Positions 16,715 through 25,792 of a stretch of 64,000 nt of DNA are shown here, in pieces. Below the pieces are notes generated by a model that was not told the DNA's origin, searched no databases, and worked only from the letters and a program-made list of their open reading frames with translations. The stretch is from contig CAVXJC010000003.1 in assembly GCA_963762075.1 (NCBI GenBank), forward strand, positions 186,001-250,000, in the 5' to 3' direction. The translations under genes were made by a program, and so were the position numbers. Positions within the stretch are counted from its first letter, which is position 1. Each line of letters starts with the position of its first letter. This DNA is from JAOUEA01 sp963762075 (GTDB lineage: Bacteria > Actinomycetota > UBA4738 > HRBIN12).

Positions 16715-17415
16715 CGGAGCGCGAGCAGGCTGGCATGGGTGACTCCGACCATCGCGTTGGTGAACCGGTCGACGGGGAGGCGGCGACGTTCCCCCCGGCC
16801 CGGGTCATCGAAGGCCGGTGGGTTCGACTCGAGCCACTCGATCCCCACATGCACGCATCGGCGCTGTACGAGCGATCGCATGCGGCGCCCGAGGACGAGG
16901 CGATCTGGACGTACATGCCCTACGGACCGTTCGACGGTCTCGAGGAGATGAGCGCGTGGCTCACCGGGAACGCGGCCTCGTCGGACCCGATGTTCTTCAC
17001 CGTGGTCGAACGGGGCGAGCCCGTGGGGGTCGTGAGCCTCATGAACATCGACACCGCGATGCGCCGCCTCGAGCTCGGTCACATCTGGTACGTGCGGCCT
17101 GCACAGCGAGGGCGAGCGAATACCGAGGCGGCATTCCTTCTGCTGCGCGAGGCGTTCGAGCGATGGGGCTACCGTCGGGCCGAATGGAAGTGCGACGCTC
17201 TCAACGCCCGCTCCCGGGCTGCCGCGGAACGGCTCGGGTTCACGTTCGAGGGGATATTCCGGTCGCACATGATCGTGAAAGGCCGCAATCGTGACACCGC
17301 ATGGTTCTCGATGCTCGACAGCGAATGGCCGTCGCGACGAGACGCCATGCAGGGTTGGCTCGACGCGGAGATGGGCACCGCCTCGCTTCGCGACCTGATG
17401 GACAGCGCAGGCTGA
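16711..17415 (+). CDS. GNAT family N-acetyltransferase, RimJ/RimL-like
   Basis: 234-residue GNAT protein of the ribosomal-protein-acetyltransferase-like subgroup. VRLEPLDPHMHASALYE opens the fold and VERGEPVGVVSLMNID is the central strand. The acetyl-CoA loop region is WYVRPAQRGRANTEAAFLLL (the usual QxxGxG/A appears as QRGRAN). The domain ends with NARSRAAAERLGFTFEGIFR. Such proteins may acetylate protein N-termini or small molecules; the substrate is unknown. It is translationally coupled to the preceding unknown gene. Confidence 0.85.
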   Translation: MTEREQAGMGDSDHRVGEPVDGEAATFPPARVIEGRWVRLEPLDPHMHASALYERSHAAPEDEAIWTYMPYGPFDGLEEMSAWLTGNAASSDPMFFTVVERGEPVGVVSLMNIDTAMRRLELGHIWYVRPAQRGRANTEAAFLLLREAFERWGYRRAEWKCDALNARSRAAAERLGFTFEGIFRSHMIVKGRNRDTAWFSMLDSEWPSRRDAMQGWLDAEMGTASLRDLMDSAG

Positions 17416-17464
17416 CTCGGCGCGCCTGATGGCGGGCCCAAGGCGCAGGCACACGCCCTGTCCG

Positions 17465-17470
17465 TATCGT
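17465..17470 (+). promoter_or_regulatory. -10 hexamer TATCGT for the ABC-F gene
   Basis: TATCGT with a 7-nt spacer to the GTG at 17478. It selects that GTG over the in-frame GTG at 17469, which would lie inside the box. Confidence 0.45.
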
Positions 17471-17477
17471 GTGGGGC

Positions 17478-19115
17478 GTGACCGTCGTGAGTCTCGTGAA
17501 CGTCGAGAAGTCCTATGGCTCGTGGCCTGTGCTGCGAGGGGTCGACTTCGAGGTTGCCGATGACGCCCGCATCGGGATCGTCGGACCCAACGGCGCGGGC
17601 AAGTCGACCTTGCTCCGCATCCTGCAGGGGAGCGATCCGCCGACCGCAGGCGAGGTCGTTCGCCGCAAGGACCTCGTGATCGCCTACCTCGAACAGCATG
17701 TCGACGGCGACGAGCGCACCGCAGAGCAGACGGTCCTTGCCGCGCGACCCGACGTGGCTGCACTCGATGCCGAGATGCGAGGGGTCGAAGCCGAGCTCGG
17801 CCGACCCGAGGTCGTGTCGGATCTCGCTCGCATGGACCGCGTGCTCATGCGCCAGCATTCGCTGCTCGACCGCTGGGTGGAGGCGGGTGGCGCCGGCCTC
17901 GCCGGTGAGGCACGGGCGATGCTCGTCTCTCTCGGCTTCGATGACGCCGACCTCGCGCTACCGACGACATCGCTCTCGGGCGGGCAGCGAAAGCTCCTTG
18001 CCTTGGCAGCCTGCCTGATCCGACAGCCCGACCTGTTGCTGCTCGACGAGCCGGAGACGCACCTCGACGCCGAGCGGCGCGCCCGGCTGGAGTCGATCGT
18101 CGCGGAGCTCCCGGGCGCGGTCGTGACGGTCTCCCACGATCGCTACATGCTCGACGAGACCGTCACCCGCATCGCCGAGCTCGACGACGGGCGGGTCACG
18201 ATGTGGCCCGGCAACTACTCGGCCTTCGCCGTCGCCAAGGAGATCGCCCTCAAGCGCCAGCAGCAGATCTACGTCACCCAGCAGAAGGAGATCGCCCGGC
18301 TCGAAGAGGCGATCAAGCGATTCGAGTTCTGGGCACGCATCGTCGTGAACAAGCGCCACATCACCCAGGCGCACAACAAGCAGCGTCAGATCGATCGCAT
18401 GGAAAAGGTCGAGCGGCCGGTCTTCGAGCGTCGCAAGATCGCGCTCGAGATGCGCAGTGCAGAGCGCGGCGGCTCCAAGGTCGTGACGCTCAGTGACGTG
18501 ACCGTGGCGTTCGGCGGCGCTCCGGTGCTGCGCGGGTGCGATGTGCAGATCTTCCGTGGCGAGCGCATCGGGATGATCGGCGCCAACGGCGCCGGAAAGT
18601 CCGTGCTGGGCACCGTGCTCGCGGGCCTGCGGGAGCCCGACGAGGGCAACCGGTGGGCCGGGCCGTCGGTGCAGATCGGCTACCTCGCACAAGGGCATGA
18701 GACCGAGCCACCCGATCGCACGCCGATCCAGTTCGTGCGTGACATGAAGCCCATGTACGAGGAAGACGCGGTCGCCTTGCTGGGGCGGTTCCTGTTCCGC
18801 TACGACCAGATGCGTCAGCCCGTCGGAACGCTCTCGGGCGGCGAGCGAACGCGCTTGCAGCTCTGTCTGCTCATGCTCTCGGGCGCGAACTGCCTGCTGC
18901 TCGACGAACCCACCAACCACCTCGACATCGACTCCATGGAAGTGTTGGAAGCCGCGCTCGAGTCCTACGACGGTACGGTGATCGTGATCAGTCACGATCG
19001 CTACCTCCTCGACCGGATACCCGACCGTATCGTCGAGGTCCGAGACGGACGGGCGTTCTCCTCGCCCGGTGGCTACGACGATTGGCTTCAGGCGCGCGGC
19101 CGGGTTCCGGCGTGA
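17478..19115 (+). CDS. ABC-F family ribosome-associated ATPase
   Basis: 545-residue soluble protein with two ABC ATPase domains and no membrane part. Walker A motifs are GPNGAGKST (residues 36-44) and GANGAGKS. Signatures are LSGGQRKLL and LSGGERTRL. Walker B/D-loops are LLDEPETHLD and LLDEPTNHLD. The charged interdomain linker (about 250-330, with KRFEFWARIVVNKRHITQAH) is the ABC-F feature that reaches tRNA on the ribosome. It may be a translation factor (EttA/Uup-like) or give antibiotic protection; sequence does not decide. It overlaps the UdgB gene by 4 nt. Confidence 0.9.
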   Translation: MTVVSLVNVEKSYGSWPVLRGVDFEVADDARIGIVGPNGAGKSTLLRILQGSDPPTAGEVVRRKDLVIAYLEQHVDGDERTAEQTVLAARPDVAALDAEMRGVEAELGRPEVVSDLARMDRVLMRQHSLLDRWVEAGGAGLAGEARAMLVSLGFDDADLALPTTSLSGGQRKLLALAACLIRQPDLLLLDEPETHLDAERRARLESIVAELPGAVVTVSHDRYMLDETVTRIAELDDGRVTMWPGNYSAFAVAKEIALKRQQQIYVTQQKEIARLEEAIKRFEFWARIVVNKRHITQAHNKQRQIDRMEKVERPVFERRKIALEMRSAERGGSKVVTLSDVTVAFGGAPVLRGCDVQIFRGERIGMIGANGAGKSVLGTVLAGLREPDEGNRWAGPSVQIGYLAQGHETEPPDRTPIQFVRDMKPMYEEDAVALLGRFLFRYDQMRQPVGTLSGGERTRLQLCLLMLSGANCLLLDEPTNHLDIDSMEVLEAALESYDGTVIVISHDRYLLDRIPDRIVEVRDGRAFSSPGGYDDWLQARGRVPA

Positions 19116-19795
19116 GCGCTACGGCCTTGGCGGCGATCGGGCATGACGTGACCAGTTGCCGCGCATGCCCCCGGTTGGTCGAGTGGCGAGAGCGCGTGGC
19201 CCTGGAGAAGACCGCGCGCTTCGCGGATCAGCCCTACTGGGGGCGGCCCGTTCCCGGGTTCGGAGACCCCAACGCGAGCGTGCTCGTGCTCGGCCTCGCG
19301 CCGGCGGCCCACGGCGGCAACCGCACCGGCCGCATCTTCACGGGTGACCGTTCGGGAGACTTCCTGTACGGCTCGTTGCACCGACTGGGGCTCGCGAACC
19401 GGCCGACGAGTGAGGCCAGAGGCGACGGGCTCGAGCTCAAGGGCGCCTATGTGACGGCGGTGAACCGCTGCGCGCCGCCGGCCAACAAGCCGACGCCCGA
19501 AGAACGTGACCGTTGCCTGCCGTTCCTCGGGCGAGAGATCGAGGCGCTCGATCGGCTGCGTGTGCTCGTGTCTCTCGGCGCATACGCGTGGGACGGCGGG
19601 CTGCGAGCGCTCTCCTCGCTCGGCTATGGGACGCGGCCCAAACCGCGGTTCAAGCACGCTGCCCAGGCCGACGTCGGTCCCTATGTGCTGCTCGGGTGCT
19701 TCCACCCGAGTCAGCAGAACACGTTCACCGGCAGGCTCACGATGCCGATGATCGACGCGGTGATCGAGCGAGCCGTCGAGCTCGCCCGGGAATAG
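19112..19795 (+). CDS. udgB: Family 5 uracil-DNA glycosylase (UdgB)
   Basis: 227-residue uracil-DNA glycosylase of the UDGb/family 5 type, excising uracil and other deaminated bases. Motif A is GLAPAAHGGNRTGRIFTGD, with Ala where family 1 has the catalytic Asp. Motif B is GCFHPSQQNTFTGRLT. Cysteines in TSCRACPRL and in the NRCAPP...ERDRC segment supply the [4Fe-4S] cluster. The GTG at 19112 overlaps the ABC-F stop (GTGA); an upstream start in the same frame would overlap further. It was probably placed after ABC-F by operon packing rather than shared function. Confidence 0.92.
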   Translation: MSATALAAIGHDVTSCRACPRLVEWRERVALEKTARFADQPYWGRPVPGFGDPNASVLVLGLAPAAHGGNRTGRIFTGDRSGDFLYGSLHRLGLANRPTSEARGDGLELKGAYVTAVNRCAPPANKPTPEERDRCLPFLGREIEALDRLRVLVSLGAYAWDGGLRALSSLGYGTRPKPRFKHAAQADVGPYVLLGCFHPSQQNTFTGRLTMPMIDAVIERAVELARE

Positions 19796-19812
19796 TCGCC
19801 GCGCCTCGGTCG

Positions 19813-19818
19813 TATCCT
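19813..19818 (+). promoter_or_regulatory. -10 hexamer TATCCT for the ABC exporter gene
   Basis: TATCCT with a 6-nt spacer to the ATG at 19825. Confidence 0.45.
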
Positions 19819-19824
19819 CGGTAG

Positions 19825-21786
19825 ATGGGTCGACATGGAGGCTTCTTCGCCGTGCGTCCGGTCGACGAGGAGCAGCGTCCGGTCGACCGAGCCACCGTGA
19901 GACGTGTCGTCGACACGTTCCGACCGTACAAGCGCACGGTCGGGTTGGTCGCGATCGCGATCGTGCTCACGTCGGGGCTCGGCGTTATCAACCCGCTGCT
20001 GATCGCCGAGGTCTTCAACAACGCCCTCTTCGGCGATCAGGGCTCGTGCGCCGGAGAAGCGTGCCCCAACCTTCCACTGCTCTACCGCCTCGTCGCGCTC
20101 ATGATCGCCGTGCCGGTGGTGACGAGCGTGATCGGGATCGGACAGACGTACTGGGCGAACCAGGTCGGGCTCAAGGTGATGCAGGATCTGCGCAACGCGC
20201 TGTACGCGCATCTTCAGCACATGCCTCTACGGTTCTTCACCAACACCCGGACCGGAGAGATCCAGTCGCGGCTGTCGAACGATGTGGGTGGCGTGCAATC
20301 GGTCGTGACCGACACGGCGTCGAACGTGCTCGCCAACGTCGTCACGATCGTGAGCACGCTGATCGCGATGCTCATCCTGTCGGTGCCGCTCACCATCTTG
20401 TCCTTGGCCCTGCTGCCCGTGTTCCTCTGGCTCACGGTCAAGGTGGGCCGGGCCCGGCGTGAGGTGTCGTCGAGCACCCAGAAGACGCTCGCCGACCTGA
20501 CGGCGATCACCGAAGAGACGCTCTCGGTCAGCGGCATCCTGCTCTCGAAGTCGTTCGGCCGCCAGCGGCACGAGATCGGACGATTCCGCGACGAGAACGT
20601 CCGTCTCACTGGTCTGCAGATCCGCCAGACCATGATCGGCCGGTCGTTCTTCGCGATCGTCGGCACGTTCTTCTCGATCACGCCTGCGCTGGTGTATCTG
20701 GTCAGCGGCTGGGTGCTCGCCAACGGTGACCCGGTCAACGCGGGCGATATCGTCGCGTTCACGACCCTTCAGTCGAGACTGTTCTTCCCGATCGGATCGA
20801 TGCTGCAGGTCTCGACCGAGGTGCATTCCTCGCTCGCCCTCTTCGACCGCATCTTCGAGTACCTCGATCTGCGCAACGACATCGAGGATGCGCCGAACGC
20901 CGTCACGTTGCTCCCGGGCGACGTGCGAGGCGCCGTGGAGCTGCGCGACGTGCGCTTCCGCTACGACCAGGCTGGTGACCGAACGACACCGGTTTCTCCG
21001 AGCGATCTGGTTGGGGCGAACGCAGCCCCACGCGAGTGGACCCTCGACGACGTCTCGATGCGCATCGAGCCCGGCCAGCTCGCGGCGCTCGTTGGCCCGA
21101 GCGGCGCGGGGAAGACGACCATCACCTACCTCGTGCCGCGCCTGTACGACGTGCAGCACGGGTCGGTGACGATCGACGGGCACGATGTGCGCGGCATCTC
21201 GCTCGAGTCACTCGGCCAGAACATCGGCGTCGTCACGCAGGAGACCTATCTGTTCCACACGACGATCCGGCGCAACCTGCTCTACGGCCGGCCCGATGCC
21301 TCGCACGAGGAGCTCGAGAGCGCGGCGCGAGCCGCCTACATCCACGACCGCATCGCGGAACTGCCCGACGGCTATGACACCGTCGTGGGCGAGCGCGGCT
21401 ACAAGCTGTCCGGCGGCGAGAAGCAGCGCCTGGCGATCGCCCGCGTGATCTTGAAGGATCCGCGCATCCTGATCCTCGACGAGGCGACGTCGTCGCTCGA
21501 CACGACCAGTGAGCGACTCGTGCAAGCAGCACTCGAACCGCTCATGCAAGACCGGACCACGATCGCGATCGCCCACCGGCTCTCGACGATCCTGAAGGCC
21601 GATGTGATCTTCGTGATCGACCGCGGGAGGCTCGTCGAGCAGGGCACCCACAACGAACTGTCAGAGCGAGGCGGCCTCTACGCGCAGCTCTACGAGCAGC
21701 AGTTCCGAGGAGGGCTCGTGCAGGCCGAGTGCGAGGACGGCGTGATCCTCGCCAGCGGCGAAGTGGTGCGAACCGCGAGCTCCTAG
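19825..21786 (+). CDS. ABC exporter half-transporter (fused permease-ATPase)
   Basis: 653-residue MsbA/LmrA-like exporter. A type 1 six-helix membrane domain spans about 35-330, including the intracellular-loop motif MPLRFFTNTRTGEIQSRLSN (coupling helix). The ATPase spans about 365-620 with Walker A GPSGAGKTT, Q-loop VTQETYLFHTTI, signature KLSGGEKQRLAIAR and Walker B LILDEATSSLD, ending in the H-loop IAIAHRLSTI. It should act as a homodimer or with an unlinked partner. A 25-residue Pro/Thr-containing loop precedes the A-loop strand. Substrate unknown. It converges on the histidine kinase gene. Confidence 0.92.
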   Translation: MGRHGGFFAVRPVDEEQRPVDRATVRRVVDTFRPYKRTVGLVAIAIVLTSGLGVINPLLIAEVFNNALFGDQGSCAGEACPNLPLLYRLVALMIAVPVVTSVIGIGQTYWANQVGLKVMQDLRNALYAHLQHMPLRFFTNTRTGEIQSRLSNDVGGVQSVVTDTASNVLANVVTIVSTLIAMLILSVPLTILSLALLPVFLWLTVKVGRARREVSSSTQKTLADLTAITEETLSVSGILLSKSFGRQRHEIGRFRDENVRLTGLQIRQTMIGRSFFAIVGTFFSITPALVYLVSGWVLANGDPVNAGDIVAFTTLQSRLFFPIGSMLQVSTEVHSSLALFDRIFEYLDLRNDIEDAPNAVTLLPGDVRGAVELRDVRFRYDQAGDRTTPVSPSDLVGANAAPREWTLDDVSMRIEPGQLAALVGPSGAGKTTITYLVPRLYDVQHGSVTIDGHDVRGISLESLGQNIGVVTQETYLFHTTIRRNLLYGRPDASHEELESAARAAYIHDRIAELPDGYDTVVGERGYKLSGGEKQRLAIARVILKDPRILILDEATSSLDTTSERLVQAALEPLMQDRTTIAIAHRLSTILKADVIFVIDRGRLVEQGTHNELSERGGLYAQLYEQQFRGGLVQAECEDGVILASGEVVRTASS

Positions 21787-21792
21787 GCCCGG

Positions 21793-23709
21793 CTAGGCGA
21801 TCCGGCGCGAGAGGGTGACGACATCCGCGATGTCGTTCGCATCATCGACCGGATCGGAACTTCTCGAGCTCTCGGGGTCACTGGGGAGCCACATCTGCAG
21901 GCTGGTACCGGCGCCGGGCAGGCTCCGCACGACGCACGAACCTCCCGCCATCTCTGCTCGCTCTCGTATCGCGGCGAGGCCGAGATGACCGGGCGCGGCC
22001 ACGGCCTTCTGGGGTTCGAACCCGACGCCGTCGTCCTCGATCTCCATCAGCACGCCGTCGTCTCGCTGCTGCAGCCTCACCCTCACGTTGGCAGCATCCG
22101 CGTGTTTGCGAGCGTTGGTGAGCGCTTCCTGGGCCGCGCGGTAGAGGATGAGACGGGTCTGCGTCGAAGGCTGCTCCCTGAGCTCGTCCTCCACTGACCA
22201 GCGATAGGAGATCGGCGAGTTCTCGAGGAAGTACTCGAGCGCGGCGCCGATGCCTTCCTCGTCGAGGATGGGAGGACTGAGATCGAAGAGCATGCGGCGC
22301 ATGCTCTTGATCGTCGAGGCCACGGTCTTGTGGGCTTCGGTGATCTCCGGCAGTTGTGGGTTCGCTGCCGCCAGCATCTCGAGGCGCATCTTCACCGCCG
22401 CCAACTTCTGCACCGGATCGTCGTGGACGTCGTGGGCGATCCGGAGTCGCTCGTCCTCGGCAGCACGAACCACGTGATGGAGCAACCTGCGTCGCTGCTG
22501 GTCGACTTCCCGGAGATCGATGATGACCTGCCGCAGCTCGTCCGTGCGCTCCTCGACGAGGACCTCGAGCTCGGCGTTGTGAGCGCGAAGGCGCTTCTCG
22601 AGGTTCCGGATCGTCTCGAGTTGCTGCTCTCTCTGCTCGGTGAGCCACCCGTTGTACAGCGCGAGGGCGGCATGAGCGGTGAACTGCCCGATCATCTCCA
22701 ATTCCCACCGATGCATCGGCGGACCCGCGTTTCCCCGCTCGACGGCGACGATACCGAGCCTGTGGCCGCCGACCAGGAACAACGGCACGACCACCACGTT
22801 CCGGCTCCCCGGGAGCAGGCTCGCCAGACGAGGATCCGAGGAAGGATCGAGTTCGCGGACAAGCTGGCAGGCCTTCTCCGACCACGCACGTGACATCACC
22901 GGATCCATGCCCTCGGGGATCGGTGCGGGTTCGCCCTCATCCGTCGTTGCGATGAGTTCGAGCTCCCCTTCGGGGGAAGCCAGCACGACGCCACGAACGA
23001 AGCCGAACGTCTCGCACAGCTGATCCAGCAGGATGCCGGGGATCCCACGGATGTCTCCAGATGTCTCGACGCCGTCGATCCGAGCGACCATCGCTGAGAG
23101 ATCCTTGAGGTCCGCCTTCTGGCGCCGCAGCTCTCGTTCGCTTGCTGCGGAGAAGGCTGCGGTGCCGAGCGCCAGCAACCACAGTCCCACGATGGTCAGT
23201 GCCGCATCGGCGCCCGCTCCGGCCGGGTTGAGGGTCGGTGCTCCCGGCAGGAGTTCGCCCTGCACTGCCTGCTCCGCCAAGAGGAAGAGCAAGGTGTTCC
23301 AGAGCGCGAGCTTGAGGCCGGTCCGATACGAGCACGTGAGCGTGACCCCCACGACGTGCACTCCCAACAGGAGGCGGAGAGGGCTCGACCCCCCTCCGGT
23401 GACCGCGATCATCGACGCCAGATAGATGCCGTCGAGCAGCAGCCCTCCCTGTAGCGCGGGCAGGGCGATCCTCCGACCGCGCCGCACGATGGCGATGAAC
23501 ATGCCGGAGAGGCCGACATAGGCGACGGTCGACAGTACGATCCACGCCGACGGCACAGTGGAGATCGATTGCCAGACAGCGGAAGCAGCGATGACGACGG
23601 CACCAAGCGCCATCCGGAGCCGCCACAGATGCCTCGCGCGATCGATGATCGAAAGCAGCTCGGAAGGATCGGGCGAGGAGCCTGCTCGCGTGCGAACCGC
23701 GTTCGTCAT
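21793..23709 (-). CDS. Membrane sensor histidine kinase, DegS/NarL-partner type
   Basis: 638-residue kinase. About five or six hydrophobic segments span residues 33-188. A GAF-like domain follows (about 205-350), then a coiled-coil (355-415). A HisKA_3 dimerisation domain holds phospho-His429 in ERLRIAHDVHDDPVQKL. The HATPase domain has an N-box ALTNARKHA, G1 IEDDGVGFEP and G2 GHLGLAAIRERA. Such kinases usually phosphorylate LuxR-type regulators; one is encoded at 25793-26434. Its ATG overlaps the stop of the preceding anchored-repeat gene by 4 nt, so it is the third gene of an operon. Confidence 0.92.
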   Translation of the reverse strand: MTNAVRTRAGSSPDPSELLSIIDRARHLWRLRMALGAVVIAASAVWQSISTVPSAWIVLSTVAYVGLSGMFIAIVRRGRRIALPALQGGLLLDGIYLASMIAVTGGGSSPLRLLLGVHVVGVTLTCSYRTGLKLALWNTLLFLLAEQAVQGELLPGAPTLNPAGAGADAALTIVGLWLLALGTAAFSAASERELRRQKADLKDLSAMVARIDGVETSGDIRGIPGILLDQLCETFGFVRGVVLASPEGELELIATTDEGEPAPIPEGMDPVMSRAWSEKACQLVRELDPSSDPRLASLLPGSRNVVVVPLFLVGGHRLGIVAVERGNAGPPMHRWELEMIGQFTAHAALALYNGWLTEQREQQLETIRNLEKRLRAHNAELEVLVEERTDELRQVIIDLREVDQQRRRLLHHVVRAAEDERLRIAHDVHDDPVQKLAAVKMRLEMLAAANPQLPEITEAHKTVASTIKSMRRMLFDLSPPILDEEGIGAALEYFLENSPISYRWSVEDELREQPSTQTRLILYRAAQEALTNARKHADAANVRVRLQQRDDGVLMEIEDDGVGFEPQKAVAAPGHLGLAAIRERAEMAGGSCVVRSLPGAGTSLQMWLPSDPESSRSSDPVDDANDIADVVTLSRRIA

Positions 23710-24365
23710 TCGAATCGAACGACTTCGGACCGCATCGGAGCGAGCGCGAGTCTCGGGTCTGCCTTGTCCAACTGGCCCTGCACGAGGGTGAACGCGATCG
23801 CGGCACCCATCAGCGCGAACACGACCGCCAGGCTCTTGGCGGCCCCGGCAACCACGGCGGAGAGTCGCTCCGAGAAGCCGCCGCCTTCCCGCAGGTGATG
23901 TGCCACGGGAACGAGCGACGAAGTGTCCGACGCCGAAGGTCCGGTTCCGACCGCTGCCGACGATCCGATCACGACGCCTCGACCCGTGGAACCCACGTCA
24001 CGCCGTGTCCTGCCGGCCCCGCGATCGTCGACGTTCCCAGGGCCGTCGCCGTTGCCCCCTGTGCCGCCTCCCGATCCGCCACCTCCGTCATCGGGGACCG
24101 GATCGACCACCCCGTCGATGGTCTTCGAGACGTCGTTCAGCGTGTCCTCGCCGCCGTTTCCGACCGTGTCGGTCACGGTTCCGACCGTGTCGGTCACGGT
24201 GCCGACCGTGTCGTCGACCACCCCTCCGCCGCCTTCGACGGTTTCGTCCACGACGCACGTGGGATCGAGGGGCGGACACTCGTTCGCCGACGCGCCGCCG
24301 ATCGCGAGGATCGGGAGCACGGTCAGTGCCGCCATCACAAGCAGCCGCATCCGCTGGGTCTTCAT
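23706..24365 (-). CDS. Secreted, C-terminally anchored low-complexity protein, function unknown
   Basis: 219 residues. The signal peptide is MKTQRMRLLVMAALTVLPIL ending near ASA-NE, with two cysteines shortly after (ECPPLDPTC). A stretch of Gly/Asp/Val/Thr repeats (GTVTDTV units) is encoded by a 21-bp DNA repeat. A Gly-rich linker follows (DDGGGGSGGGTGGNGDG), then a basic region, and a C-terminal hydrophobic helix AVVFALMGAAIAFTLV with a short charged tail. This predicts an extracytoplasmic protein tethered by its C-terminus. No family was recognised. The ATG at 24365 has GAGGTGG about 7 nt upstream. It overlaps both neighbours by 4 nt, so it is made together with the REC-EAL protein and the kinase. 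Confidence 0.75.
   Translation of the reverse strand: MKTQRMRLLVMAALTVLPILAIGGASANECPPLDPTCVVDETVEGGGGVVDDTVGTVTDTVGTVTDTVGNGGEDTLNDVSKTIDGVVDPVPDDGGGGSGGGTGGNGDGPGNVDDRGAGRTRRDVGSTGRGVVIGSSAAVGTGPSASDTSSLVPVAHHLREGGGFSERLSAVVAGAAKSLAVVFALMGAAIAFTLVQGQLDKADPRLALAPMRSEVVRFE
24160..24212. repeat. 21-bp tandem repeat, 2.5 copies, inside the anchored-protein gene
   Basis: Plus-strand unit CCGACCGTGTCGGTCACGGT plus one base at 24160-24180, repeated at 24181-24201 with a single terminal change and half-repeated to 24212. Read on the minus strand it codes for GTVTDTV. Copy number may vary between strains. Confidence 0.7.
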
Positions 24366-25669
24366 CGAGTGCCACCTCGGGGGGTTGGGGTGTGCGATGG
24401 GACAACCTCTACACTGCGTATCGGCTGAGTGACCGGCGAACTTGACCCGCGGACGTTGCCCATCGTGATGCACTCGGACACCTCTGAGATCGGGACCGGT
24501 TCGCCGAACAGCGGCCCCTGTGCGAAACGCACGCCGAGGCTGCGGATCGCGTCGAGTTGCTCTTCGGAATCCACCCCGCCTGCGATCACCTCCGCGCCGA
24601 CCTGTCTCGCGCACGCCACGACAGCGGCCACGACGGAGTGACTGGAGAAGCTGCTGTCGATCGATCGGGTCAGCGTGGTATCGAGTCGCACGAAGTCGGG
24701 CATCAGGGAGGGAAGATGGTGGAGTCCCGACATGCCCGTTCCGGTGTCGATGGCGGCCACGCGGATCCCTCTCGTTCGGAGTGCCGCGAGCGTGTCGGCG
24801 AAATCAACGTCGTCGATCCTGACGTCGCCGCTCGCCGCGACCGGCGAGAATGCCAGGACGATGCGCGACGAAGACGTTCCCTGGATGCTCCGCCGGAACC
24901 GGGGTTCACTCGCGGTGAACGGGCTGACCTCGATCTCGAGGAACATGTCCTCGGGAACTTCTCGCAGCGCCAGTCGCGCTTCGCGGAACGCAGTGATCTC
25001 CAGGTCAGTGAGCAGGCCGACCGATCGTGCGTCGGCGCACCAGGCGTCGTACGAGCGATGCGGCAGGGTCGCCAGTCGCGGCTTGGCCTCGAGCCCGACA
25101 GGCTGCATCGTCTCGATGTCGACGATGGTGAGCAGCTCGACGGTCACCGCGCCGTCGAGTATCGCGCGAGCGACGTTGCCGGCCCGATCGTCACGTCGCG
25201 GTGTGTCCGAAGGAACGAGCATCAGATCGGGCTTGCCGACCGACGATGGACGACGCCCACTTGTCACGCGGTGGATCGTGCGCAAGATCTTGTCCGTGGG
25301 GTCTCCCTTGGGAACGTATCCGTGGGCACCCGCCGCGATCATCCTGATCACGGTGTCGGCATCCTGATGAGCCGACAAGCCGATGATCTTCGTTCGTGGG
25401 CTCCGTTCGGTGATCTGCCTCGTGGCGCGAACTCCGCCGCCTCCCGGCATGCGCACGTCGAGCAAGACGACGTCGGGCTGTTCCTCGAGCACCAGATCGA
25501 TGGCGTGCTCAGCGTCGTTCGCTGCCCCGACGAACCGCAGGGAAGGGTCGGATCCCACGAGGGACCGGAGCACATCGACGATCAGCTCCTCGTCATCGGC
25601 CACGATGACCCGGATCGGGGGTCGGATCCGACGAGACCCTGCGTCGGCGTGTGCACTGGCCTGCTCCAT
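24362..25669 (-). CDS. Response regulator: complete REC domain plus degenerate EAL domain
   Basis: 435 residues. REC (about 19-140) is complete: acidic pair in VADDEE, phospho-Asp71 in LLDVRMP, Ser in GLSAH, Lys121 in YVPKGD. The following EAL-fold domain (about 165-395) keeps Glu194 (GLEAKPR) but has lost most catalytic positions relative to active EALs: Asn to Glu247, the LEITE Glu to Ala273, DD to Ile-Asp (307-308), Lys to Arg328, and AEGVE to AGGVD. It is probably unable to cut c-di-GMP and may be a binding or protein-contact module. The start at 25669 has GAGGAG 9 nt upstream; ATGs at 25696 and 25717 are also in frame. First gene of a three-gene overlapping operon. Confidence 0.88.
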   Translation of the reverse strand: MEQASAHADAGSRRIRPPIRVIVADDEELIVDVLRSLVGSDPSLRFVGAANDAEHAIDLVLEEQPDVVLLDVRMPGGGGVRATRQITERSPRTKIIGLSAHQDADTVIRMIAAGAHGYVPKGDPTDKILRTIHRVTSGRRPSSVGKPDLMLVPSDTPRRDDRAGNVARAILDGAVTVELLTIVDIETMQPVGLEAKPRLATLPHRSYDAWCADARSVGLLTDLEITAFREARLALREVPEDMFLEIEVSPFTASEPRFRRSIQGTSSSRIVLAFSPVAASGDVRIDDVDFADTLAALRTRGIRVAAIDTGTGMSGLHHLPSLMPDFVRLDTTLTRSIDSSFSSHSVVAAVVACARQVGAEVIAGGVDSEEQLDAIRSLGVRFAQGPLFGEPVPISEVSECITMGNVRGSSSPVTQPIRSVEVVPSHTPTPRGGTR

Positions 25670-25732
25670 GCGTCGAAACTCCTCGCCGTGTGACATCCCT
25701 TCGTGTCCCAACAGCATCGGGCTTCGGTGCGT

Positions 25733-25755
25733 GGGCTCGATGGGTCAACGAGCCC
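25733..25755. other. Hairpin between the LuxR-type regulator and the REC-EAL gene
   Basis: GGGCTCG, nine bases, CGAGCCC: a perfect 7-bp stem. The flanking CTTCGG could pair with the CCGAAG that overlaps the right arm, giving an alternative fold. No T tract follows on the minus strand, so it is not a clear terminator; a leader structure for the operon is possible. Confidence 0.35.
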
Positions 25756-25792
25756 GAAGGACCGGGGCATCTGTCCCAGTCGTCTCCGGGCG

